Both the position numbers and the translations under genes were made by a program. A DNA stretch of 49,469 nucleotides from Lysobacter sp. Root690 (GTDB taxonomy: Bacteria; Pseudomonadota; Gammaproteobacteria; Xanthomonadales; Xanthomonadaceae): assembly GCF_001427785.1 (NCBI RefSeq), contig NZ_LMHM01000016.1, positions 643,290 through 692,758 on the forward strand. Direction: 5' to 3'. This document shows positions 20,901 through 25,456 of the stretch, piece by piece (positions within the stretch are counted from its first letter, which is position 1; the number at the start of each line of letters is the position of its first letter). Below the pieces are notes generated by a model, which was not told the origin of the DNA, made no database searches, and worked only from the letters and a program-made list of their open reading frames with translations.

Positions 20901-20946
20901 TGCGCAGCGGACTGGTACGGAAACCACGAACGGGCTTGCGGGTCAT
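8941..20946 (-). CDS. Giant filamentous haemagglutinin-like TpsA exoprotein
   Basis: A 4001-residue secreted protein, predicted substrate of the TpsB transporter encoded upstream. The start is ATG at 20946, with AAGGAAG six bases before it. A signal peptide (cut near TAQA, residue 34) is followed by an unusual Ala/Gln-rich helical stretch (about 35-110), then the TPS secretion domain (about 110-270) with SWESFNVGKQTTVYFDQ and LLNRNGVVFGGG. The bulk is a repetitive Gly/Asp-rich beta-helix rich in GGxIxL and SAGRDI-type strands. The C-terminal part (from about residue 3050, including VTGAQDVEIGRVLNPSYARL) resembles the DUF3739 region of filamentous haemagglutinin-family proteins. Four cysteines fall near the C terminus (VCDIDHNC, TCGVDDPRC). 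I see no CDI-type toxin tip or immunity gene. A role in adhesion or biofilm is likely but inferred. Confidence 0.93.
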   Translation of the reverse strand: MTRKPVRGFRTSPLRILALSAAISMALIGGTAQADPNPFARRGLDPSAQAARAAQQQGLQSVRAQQAAQKSLAAFGRAAQVRSALDAAQVAARAAAAASQIGNNVPNGLGEGGLKIAAGVRIEPGAILANDPRLGESKLWLGAKAPTQRVEGADTTVTIEQTQKKAILSWESFNVGKQTTVYFDQRGGNQSGGNDWIALNRIDDPSGRPSQILGRIKAEGSVYLLNRNGVVFGGGSQVNTRSLVASSLNLFDNDVAKSNRIFINEGIQRARQDTQDAFVLTSERVDYSGSGALPSQPGDIKIEAGAQIKTTAGGYALIAAPNISNAGSVQGEDGQVQMAAVIGARAGQPSGGNDLRLRYGDIGTVAGTDPAALGYGRFDNTGIIASKRGEVTLTGHDIRQDGYVGTTTGVSRPGKISIIAANHTRASDANTAAELADRIGGSLSFGRDSATVILPERDGETTTSAPSADKAFQPPSATLAGAQIRFQENSLVLMPGAKLDLVGTDALRQAGVKPPPARILLEHGATLNVAGLTDVQRPMSDNYVTIERIGENELADSPLLRGGGLFRQKVQLDIREHGVTDDGRAWVGSPLLNAAGYADQVPRKIDQMLVDGGSINVIGREFIARSGSTMELGAGYVHYLGGMVESRRLLGADGRRYSLADADPSQNYLGFADDYTLDHQRWDVQEVFGSPLGGRERRYESDYLEGGDAGTLSIRLKQDASGGDNGVESGLLLAGDIHADAESGRHQIERGELARGGVFKLSVDNGPFTDWRLQSARSEDAPAGFGMNTALPQQFAADGSRVTNLSTQLLNAAGFGTVELNDPRAHIEVAADAQLQVQAGGRIALSGSRINVDGSLQAESGDIVLSAAAEFDNDLKAGERRGITVGSGARLSTRGQWVNDGDRIAEQRSGGANIDGGSIRLSTTSRLQNSGGELRDASGAIVLERGAVLDVSGGGRILPNGSLAQKDGVPLGRGGDIALLAYQPAAGDENSLNGNLPASFYAADGEAGQLRFQDATVHAGGLAGGGRLSLQARDIQIGGAANGDARTLHLDAGFFEQGDFGSYDLIAQHDATIAADTTVRVSQRNFVPDREALRLLPTGADLYAGLNLDGRGDNGAFGLIDTYHRPAADFALEAGAATGRTLPNHPQLSQLRDTLLLDEGAQLQLDAGGDARLGSRGQLTVLGGVTAHGGSIALSGDTSVQGLSPSHSPAPIDYWRGSKSVWVGQNAVLDVSGVALLDPFKTPLPQGGAVPRDGKLLDGGRISLSSDSGYVVVEQGAQLDLSGARAVFDLPADGNGLGDAPLAPRTVWSDGGELVLSSAAGLYFDGDIHAAGGDARARGGSVQLLAAQSTRPLDNSGGRAPLATSAIVFHQDGSRLNASAKPGEAIEPDAATPSGKMYFGADRLDGSGIDTLLVGVGEDGLPQGPLVTPVVFDGAVNLSLSRALMMNARAFVAGGASGEAKLSAAYVSLQGLLPGSERGRTLAEPGRPGDARLSVEAGFIDIGGRVTLQNFGDARFASRGDLRLHTPTEYQSVAVAGETRQVPGELLTSGDLTLSAAQVYPASGETFIVRALGARNGAGANAPRDETTIRIEGNGNASALPLSAGGRLLFDASHIEQAGVVRAPGGRIVLGAGAATDPDTLALFGGLALTPTQSVKLSAGSLTSVSLDGRVLPYGKTVDGLQWNVSDIEVNLNAPSARQVRIDGADLALDDGARVDLSGGGDLQAFEWIAGTGGSRDVLSAVGTSYADGGSGSAAHLYPDQRGVYAVVPGVQSPLAASDPLLSQGQVGSEVGKSVYLSGVQGLADGVYTLLPGRYATLPGAFRVVQRSGGQDSLSSRNLTAPDGTQVVAGYYVDSLSGARDARSNRFEVQSREVWGRYSQYQLSSANTFFAARAAKAGLIAPNLPRDGGQLVLSAQSALELGARLDVAAAAGGASAQVDIVADAIQIRGDAQAARDGYVQLDAKQLSTLGAGSLLIGGVRSQTAEGTRIDVRTRDLIVSNDASAPLQGAEIVLVARASDGAQGLRIEDGSVIQARGQLAGASDRPLLIGAVADTASNTAAVSGDGALLRVSNAGAVDVQRRNVPAFEQSRGLLRVGESARLDGGASLTLDSTGQAVVDASSSLGGRDIQANSGRIAFTQDDGDYEGFVIGRNTLTQFAAAERVSLRSYGDMAFFGNIAVDTDRQLSLSAGRFVGDGGTVSLRADRLSLSNDLGAASTANADASGNGVLELRGGDVVFGGGEKRLFGFGAVNVDANRSIAVQQRGDFDFGAASLSMRSPLIQADAGADNTLRTTGAIALARSAGGAGGAGSARPQGGAIQLDGASISGNALIRANSGRVGLHARNGDLRLDDGAAIDTSAVPKTIFDQTVYSPGGRIELQADHGAIRLASNASLDVSADAGGGDAGELRIVAPEREAELLGALKGSASKGRGGRIDIDVGAALDLDGLSQRLNDGGINQRVAVRTRSGDLQLSAGHTLKAREISLTADGGAGATTRDPDNGHVSIAGTLDASGTSGGKIELWGRHGVDIDGRLLANGSAANKRGGEVKIGTGGVTDGTLNADYGYQNVRGEDAGIIRIGREALIDVRGGSAGGLSGGRVDLRAPLLQGGDVNVVIEDGQGIVGAREVGLEAYAVWSTTDAHDDSTAGKHFDGIVDPAGWYDAQGQLLPGTWTDVNGVVLAPPSTPEQLQQYLNRHFFAPDQANRAHQTFYGYVDGDAEQHQPGTLMGFVRNPGFAFGNRFAGVANFRARPGVELRNPDPGINGGAIRVLTNWNLNSGELGNLDFRYNGAAPVLTLRADGEVEVAATISDGFYNYNASGGGAVGSYPVSHQRYTDALSVIDPIAYEYLPEPVQYDGDSEEIGQYYGQYDELLKMLTDPAPELDDVFGPGTSFLKAIEQFLLSGPVDPDPPILGPAPPTSPSGYGDYVSGYRDYLLRLTQQVFDPGIIPTVNERPVLPVLGPVPAAADRTPSLQASALKPMPFADKILAGGDSSSYRFIAGADFSSVAPGAVRGDQNADLKFDGHTTLLQNGKRELLMPNMLRTGTGAIDLAASRDIRFADRDAPASVYTAGRPGEGTTADRSRPTVDSNQSASNTALDVIVTGPVNPEAAGDIGLRAGRDIVGNRQIYDDAAGSRSGNAGSYLGQYWWPWMQTGNVLADDQRTLLSTSINFGGFAQGLLSVGGDIEISAGRDIREVSASAPTTWIKDGNALRLFGGGDIRVDAGRDLLGGDFFVAKGEGEINAGGRIGSAFDLDALVFIDNISAVASRMRSAVAPILAMQDANWRVTGAQDVEIGRVLNPSYARLPENVADSQSYGRDTQLSVTSVAGDLSFDTLSLGDVLFAYGNRSTSRAHAPYEIHDNPIFAQVLPSRLSLSAAAGDLSLHNGGQLFPSARSQLSLLAGGDLHLLSDQFPLVDTLRMLDIDPDWMPSPFRQLASLPGETAFDYALIDRFEPDRNQRANLHRDDAELVRIYALGDILGGIQSERSSLNTLRIDLPKPATVRAGRDIVDLDFRGQNYRASDATRILAGRDLYYRPLARGNGAFKTSQSWLQVGGPGTFEVQTGRDLGPLTSANEAYANNQLKPEGGGIRSIGNRDNAGLPFQGADLVVRFGVAPGVNTRAFAQRYLDPSSTDAASYSALLIAYVQQLRQDELTRNGTAGGDAPALSAEQAWQAFAQQPEAVQQRLVDKVFLDVLKRAGRDNKDPASPEFGKYAAGYRAINTLFPAALGYTANQLEGGQNGAEKPVSTGQLDMRGSTLQTQQGGDIRILGPGGDIQVGSVAAPPMVVNNQGAVVIGPNQQGILTLDIGDIGLFADRSVLLAQSRIFTQRGGDLLIWGSNGDINAGKGAKTSSDKPPVRYVCDIDHNCRIDAKGLVSGAGIATLQTVPGAKAGDAVLVAPRGTIDAGDAGIRISGNLIVAAQTVANADNIQVDGDSIGIPVARGVDTGALSAASSASSGVNAVAQDMAGQRPALATRDIPALISVQVIGFGTCGVDDPRCVNSP

Positions 20947-21319
20947 GACGGCTTCCTTTGCGTACGGCGTGACGGCGCGGCGGGAGGTTCGCGGCGGTGG
21001 GGATTGAATGACTGGACTTTCGAGTGGCTAGGCGAAGACAGTTGCGGGTGCAGTCGCAGTCGCAATCGCGGTTTCGACTGCACATGCGGTCGTGATTCAG
21101 ATAACGACGCGAGCAGCTTTTGCCCCCTTTGCAAAAGGGGGCGGCGACCGCGCAGCGGACGCGGGGGATTCGCTTTTGCTTTTGCTTTTGATTCTGTTGT
21201 TGCGGTTGCCGTACGCATTAGCTCAAAGCAAAAGCGAATCCCCCCCAGCCCCCCTTTTGCAAAGGGGGGAAAAGCAGGACGCTGACGATTGGCATGGGGC
21301 GCGGGCTCGGCCATGACGA
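20947..21319. other. Spacer between the accessory TPS genes and tpsA
   Basis: A 373-base gap without a credible gene. It contains the composite repeat at 21119-21270 and the tpsA ribosome-binding site. The gap and repeat leave open whether tpsA is transcribed with the upstream operon or from its own promoter; no clear promoter could be read. Confidence 0.5.
21119..21270. repeat. Composite inverted repeat, copy 1
   Basis: Two C-run/G-run hairpins (21122-21141 and 21249-21269, each pairing CCCCC(C)TTT with AAAGGGGG) flank two inverted arms. The arms are GCGGGGGATTCGCTTTTGCT (from 21161) and its complement AAAGCAAAAGCGAATCCCCC (from 21226). The same architecture recurs at 29755-29884 and as a half copy at 29613-29655. 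Confidence 0.75.
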
Positions 21320-21676
21320 TCACCGCACCGGCTTCAATGCAGGCGGCGCGAATTGCCGCGCGGGACGCTGCGGTACGACCGACCGGCCGTACTGGTCGCC
21401 CAGCCGCTGCCGGGTCGCGGCCGATGTCGCCAGACCCAGGCCGATCGGTGCGATGCGATCGCCGGGCGGTTCGTCGGCGATCACCGGCGCGACTTTGTCG
21501 ACCTCGGCCTTGAGCGCTTGATTGAGGCACGACCATCGCCCCGCTTCGTCGTTGCCGATGCGCACCTGCACGCACGGCGCGTTGACCGGCTTGGACGCCG
21601 GCAACAGGCGTTGCTGCGCGCCGGCCGACCCAACGGTCAGCATCACGACCGCGACGAGTGCGCGCCAATGGCTCAT
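21320..21676 (-). CDS. Small exported two-cysteine protein of the TPS island
   Basis: A 118-residue protein with a signal peptide (WRALVAVVMLTVGSAGAQ) and a short mature domain with two cysteines (APCVQVR and WSCLNQ), which could form a disulfide. The C-terminal third is Arg/Pro-rich and probably disordered. Its ATG at 21676 overlaps the stop of the coiled-coil gene by 4 bases (ATGA), so the two are translationally coupled and probably work together. I do not recognise the family; a periplasmic accessory role in the TPS island is inferred from position only. Confidence 0.75.
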   Translation of the reverse strand: MSHWRALVAVVMLTVGSAGAQQRLLPASKPVNAPCVQVRIGNDEAGRWSCLNQALKAEVDKVAPVIADEPPGDRIAPIGLGLATSAATRQRLGDQYGRSVVPQRPARQFAPPALKPVR

Positions 21677-22572
21677 CCGCCGCCCGACTTGCCTGTATCG
21701 CGGATCCTGTCGCCAGCCATGCCGCCGCCGTCCACCGTGGTACCAGCGTTCAGACCACCGGAGGCACCGACGTCCTTATCGGCGGCGGCATTGGCTGCGC
21801 GCGCATCTGCATCGCCCGCACACTGCGCGATTTCATCGCGCTGACGATCGAGCTTGTCCTCAAGCGCGCGCACCTGGTTTTCCTTCTCGACGCGATTGAA
21901 CCCGAGCGGTCCGAAACCGCGGGCACGCACGAACGCGATGAAGGCCGGATCGCGATACAGCCCGGCCAACTCGCGCCCGGTCGCGTACAGCGCCTGGGTG
22001 CCGGTCGCGCAACGCGCCGACTGCGCCTGCGCGGCGTCGAGCTGTTTGGCCAGCGCAATACGCTCGGCTTCCTTCTGCTGCGCCAGCTGCGCGGCCTGCT
22101 GCTGCGCCGCCTGCCATTTGCCGGCGCTCGCGCGCGCCGCCTCGGATGCGGCCGCATTCTGTTCGACCTGCCGCTGCAACGCCGCCAGCCGCGCGCTGTC
22201 GTCTCGCGCCGCGGGTTTCGCCGCCTGGACCTTGAGCGCATCGCGTTCGCGCTCGGCCGAGGCGGTTGCGGCCTGCTGCGTGGCCAAGGCCGCCTCGGCG
22301 GTGCGCAAGCGCGCGCCAGTGTCGCGCAGCGCATCGCGCAGCCGGGTCTCGTTGGCGGTCTGCGCCTGCGCACCAGGCACGACGAAACACAGTGCAAACG
22401 CCAACGACAGCCCGCGCGCGATCGAACGGCGCACGATCCGGCTCGCGTCATTGACGCGCACCTCGCCCGCAGGCGCACAGGTCACAACCGCATCGGTCAC
22501 CACCGACACCGCATCGCGACCCGCCGGGCCGGCCCCACCCAAACGCTCAGGACGCAGACTCATCTTCTTCAT
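21673..22572 (-). CDS. Exported coiled-coil protein of the TPS island
   Basis: A 299-residue protein. From the ATG at 22572 the first 47 residues are polar, then a hydrophobic stretch (RGLSLAFALCFVVPGAQAQ) looks like an internal signal peptide or anchor at about 50-72. Residues about 73-190 are Ala/Gln/Glu/Arg-rich heptads predicted to form a long coiled coil. A short globular segment (ALYATGRELAGLYRDPAFIAFVRARGFGP region) follows, then a second coiled stretch and a Gly-rich tail. Two cysteines (ARCATG, AQCAGD) lie in the second half. It begins 11 bases after the porin stop. A downstream start would give a conventional signal peptide but lacks a good ribosome-binding site. Periplasm-spanning or scaffold roles are plausible; no function is known to me. 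Confidence 0.75.
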   Translation of the reverse strand: MKKMSLRPERLGGAGPAGRDAVSVVTDAVVTCAPAGEVRVNDASRIVRRSIARGLSLAFALCFVVPGAQAQTANETRLRDALRDTGARLRTAEAALATQQAATASAERERDALKVQAAKPAARDDSARLAALQRQVEQNAAASEAARASAGKWQAAQQQAAQLAQQKEAERIALAKQLDAAQAQSARCATGTQALYATGRELAGLYRDPAFIAFVRARGFGPLGFNRVEKENQVRALEDKLDRQRDEIAQCAGDADARAANAAADKDVGASGGLNAGTTVDGGGMAGDRIRDTGKSGGG

Positions 22573-22583
22573 CGCTCCCGTGC

Positions 22584-24302
22584 TCAGAATTCAGTACTGA
22601 GATCGAGCTGGACCACGTCCACCGAATACGGCGCACCGGTCACCTCGTTCGCGCTGAGCCAGCGCAGCCCCAGCCAGGTGTTGCGCGCCAGGCCCAGGGA
22701 ACCGCCGACGATGAAACCGCGCGCGTTGGTGCCGCCCAGGTGGAAATCCGAATCGGTGAAGGCATCCGGCACCGCATCAGATTCCAGCCGCTTGTAGCCG
22801 ATGCTCGCGTTCCAGTCCCAGGCCTTTTCGATCTTCGGCTGACCGACCAGCAGGTTGACGTAGTAACCGCTGTCGCCGCCGTCGTGCTGCAACGGCTCGA
22901 TGTTGGGCTTGAAGTTGTTGAGCGGGCCCAACGCCTGGATGCGCTTGGCGTCGTACTTGAGATTCTTCACCACGTCGGCCTCGATCACGATCTTGACCGG
23001 ATCGAAGCTGGCGATTTCCAGCGCCGCGTGCAGGTTGGCGACGCCGAATTCGCTGGCGTAACCGAAGTACTGCAACTGCGGGCCGTCGGGCGCGCCCGAG
23101 GCCGGCAGGATGTCGCGGATCGCGAACATGGTGTTGCCGAACTGCTGGAACTGCGGCCGCGACAGATCGGTATCGCACACGTCCTTGGAGGTCGGCGCGA
23201 CGCACGGCGACGACAACTCGCCGTTGATGTGGTCGAACAGGAAATAGCCCAGGCCGAACTTCAGCTTTACGTCGTCGCTGAACTTCCAGTCCGCGCCGGC
23301 CTGCACGCCGTACAGCCATTTGTCGCGGCTGCTGGCCTTGTCGGCGCGCTGGGTCGAACCGAAATCGAAGTCGGTGTTGAAGATCGGGAACGCGCCGACA
23401 TTGACGTAGGGATGGAAATCCGAGCCCAGGTCGAATTCGGTCTTGACCGCCACGCCGTCGAAGCTCAGGTCGTTGTCGAACAACAGTTCGCTGGTCCAGA
23501 ACGGATTGGGCGCGCGGCCGATGTCGGCGCTCAGCCAATCGGTCGGCTTGAGCCGCAGGTAAGCGCGATCGAGCCACAGCGAGTACTTGGACAGATTGCC
23601 GCCGGCGCCGAGGGTCTGATTGGTCGACACCGGGCTGCGATCGCTACCGGTGGCCATGCGCAGGTCGGCCTCGACCCAGTCGGCGATCTGCGCATGCACG
23701 CCAAGCCGAGCGCGCATGCGCATGCGGCCGCGGTTCTTGGTGGTGTTGACGGTCGGCAGCGGATTCGACAGCGGATCGTTGACGTCGTAACCGCTGCCGG
23801 CGTTGAGCACGCCGAAATTCGGGAAGTCGTTGTAGTTCTCGCCGTCGTTGAGCACGTCCTCGGCGCGCGCGCGCAGGTCGCCGTAGACGCTGATGCGCTG
23901 AGTCCATTCGGGCAAGGCGTTCGGCGCGGCCCAGCCTTCGCTCTTGGCCTGCTGGGTGACTTCGGCGCGCAGCTCATCCTTGATCTGCTGGCGCACCACT
24001 TCGGGAATATATGGCACGACCACCGCGCCGGGCGCGGTCTGATACGCGGGCTGCGCGGCCACCGCGGTCGCTGGCTTCGCCGCGGCGCTGGCGCTCGCCT
24101 CGGCGATAAGATCGTCAGCCTGCCCGCGCGTCATCACGCCCTTGGCGACCAGCAGATCGATGAGCTTGAGGGTGACTTCGGGGCTGATCCTGGACGCGTC
24201 GACCGGCGGCGCGGCCACGGCGGGCGTCATGCACAGCGCGGCCAGCGCCAGCGTCAATGCGCGGAGCTTGAGGCGGCGATGCGGATTGGACAATGCGGTC
24301 AT
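22584..24302 (-). CDS. Large putative outer-membrane porin of the TPS island
   Basis: A 572-residue protein with a signal peptide (LTLALAALCMTPAVAA). A helical N-terminal segment ISPEVTLKLIDLLVAKGVMTRGQADDLIAEA (quoted in part: LIDLLVAKGVMTRGQADDL) is typical of a putative-porin family with periplasmic helices before the barrel. From about residue 140 the sequence is beta-barrel-like, with strands such as RISVYGDLRARAED and WVEADLRMATGSD, and it ends in Glu-Phe. Two cysteines lie in one loop (SSPCVAPTSKDVCD). Its position between the TonB-like gene and the coiled-coil gene suggests it is the outer-membrane partner energised by, or associated with, the local ExbB/ExbD/TonB set; that is inference, since no TonB-box or plug domain was seen. 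Confidence 0.85.
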   Translation of the reverse strand: MTALSNPHRRLKLRALTLALAALCMTPAVAAPPVDASRISPEVTLKLIDLLVAKGVMTRGQADDLIAEASASAAAKPATAVAAQPAYQTAPGAVVVPYIPEVVRQQIKDELRAEVTQQAKSEGWAAPNALPEWTQRISVYGDLRARAEDVLNDGENYNDFPNFGVLNAGSGYDVNDPLSNPLPTVNTTKNRGRMRMRARLGVHAQIADWVEADLRMATGSDRSPVSTNQTLGAGGNLSKYSLWLDRAYLRLKPTDWLSADIGRAPNPFWTSELLFDNDLSFDGVAVKTEFDLGSDFHPYVNVGAFPIFNTDFDFGSTQRADKASSRDKWLYGVQAGADWKFSDDVKLKFGLGYFLFDHINGELSSPCVAPTSKDVCDTDLSRPQFQQFGNTMFAIRDILPASGAPDGPQLQYFGYASEFGVANLHAALEIASFDPVKIVIEADVVKNLKYDAKRIQALGPLNNFKPNIEPLQHDGGDSGYYVNLLVGQPKIEKAWDWNASIGYKRLESDAVPDAFTDSDFHLGGTNARGFIVGGSLGLARNTWLGLRWLSANEVTGAPYSVDVVQLDLSTEF

Positions 24303-24369
24303 GGTGGGTCCCGGTAAGACGAAAATTCAGGCGGAAATGCGAACGAAACATTCGGGCGCGCTGGCAGCG

Positions 24370-25038
24370 CTAGCCCGGCGAAATGGCGCCGATGCGCAGA
24401 TTGATCGGTTGCGGCATCTGGTCCGGCGGCGGCTGCGGCAGCGCGCGGCCCTGCAACGCTGCGACGATGGCGCGGTCGAGTTCGGGCTTGCCGGTGGAGG
24501 CGATCACCTGCGAACGCTGGATCGTGCCGTCGGCGTCGAGCCACATCGCGACCGTCGCCGAATAACGGCCCTTGCGGGTTTTCTCGTCGCGTTGCAGGTA
24601 CTGCTGCACGTTGCGCTGGACCATCGCGGCATAACCGGCATACGGATTGCCGCCACCGCCCTTGCCGCCGATGCGGGTACCGCCACCGCCGCTGCCCGGA
24701 GTCAGGCCAAATTCGTTCGAGCCCGGTCCGGCGTCGGCGGTGAGCGGATCGCCGGGCGGATCGGCCGAATCGTCCTTGGGCGGATCGATCGATTCGAACG
24801 GCGTGTTCTCGACCAGTTTTTCTTCCTCCGGCACCTTGTCGGGTTGCGGCGGAGGCGGCGGCGGTGGAGGCGGTGGCAGGATCACTTGAGTGATCCGCGG
24901 CGGCATGCGCTTCTGGGTCGGGCCGGCATCCTGCATCAGCGACCACACCAGCCACGCGAGCACCGCGAACACGCCCAACGCGCCGAGCACGGCGAGCGCG
25001 CGCGACCAGCGCGAGGGTTGTCCGTAGGAACGGGCCAC
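24370..25038 (-). CDS. TonB-like energy transducer
   Basis: A 222-residue protein with the TonB layout: a short basic cytoplasmic end, one membrane span (about 14-34, LAVLGALGVFAVLAWLVW), a polyproline run of ten prolines (about 55-65), an acidic/Pro/Gly linker, and a C-terminal domain (about 130-215) with the TonB-type YAAMVQRNVQQYL... start and the motif GTIQRSQVIASTGKPELDRA. It would carry proton-motive energy from ExbB/ExbD across the periplasm to an outer-membrane protein. The gene begins 13 bases after the exbD stop, so it is part of the island operon rather than a housekeeping tonB. Confidence 0.87.
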   Translation of the reverse strand: MARSYGQPSRWSRALAVLGALGVFAVLAWLVWSLMQDAGPTQKRMPPRITQVILPPPPPPPPPPQPDKVPEEEKLVENTPFESIDPPKDDSADPPGDPLTADAGPGSNEFGLTPGSGGGGTRIGGKGGGGNPYAGYAAMVQRNVQQYLQRDEKTRKGRYSATVAMWLDADGTIQRSQVIASTGKPELDRAIVAALQGRALPQPPPDQMPQPINLRIGAISPG

Positions 25039-25051
25039 GAGGCGATCCCGC

Positions 25052-25456
25052 TCAGCCGGCGGCCTGGCGCTGCGACGCCAGACCGATCGAGGAAATGCCG
25101 AGCTTGCTGCACAGGTCCAGCACCGCCATGACCTTGTCGTACTGCACCGCGCGATCGCCGCGCAGGATCACCGGCAGTTCGGCGTCGTTGGCCAGCGCGT
25201 TGCGCAGTTGCTGTTCGAGTTCGCTCATGCTGACCGGCACCGCGTCGATGCTGAGCTGGCCGGCGTTGTCGATCGCGATCACCTTGGTCTTGGGCACCGA
25301 CAGCGGCTGGCTCGCGCTAGCCTTGGGCAGGTCGACCTTGATCCCCTGCACCGCCGCGGTGGTCATGATGATGAAGATCACCAGCAGCACGTACGCCAGA
25401 TCCAGCATCGGTGTGATGTTGATGTCGTCGTAGGGTTTCTTGCCCTGCACCTTCAC
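25052..25456 (-). CDS. exbD: ExbD/TolR family biopolymer transport protein
   Basis: A 134-residue protein with one N-terminal membrane span (about 18-40). The key proton-pathway aspartate is Asp19 in the motif NITPMLDLAYVLLVIFIIM. The periplasmic domain has the usual family pattern (LPKASASQPL..., VILRGDRAVQYDKVMAVLDL, near-terminal ISSIGLAS). Its ATG at 25456 overlaps the stop of the ExbB-like gene in an ATGA. It is expected to form the stator/channel complex with that protein and couple the proton gradient to TonB. Confidence 0.92.
   Translation of the reverse strand: MKVQGKKPYDDINITPMLDLAYVLLVIFIIMTTAAVQGIKVDLPKASASQPLSVPKTKVIAIDNAGQLSIDAVPVSMSELEQQLRNALANDAELPVILRGDRAVQYDKVMAVLDLCSKLGISSIGLASQRQAAG

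Noticed and set aside
21119-21270. C-run/G-run hairpins as transcription terminators within the TPS island
   Set aside because: No T tract follows either hairpin on the minus strand.
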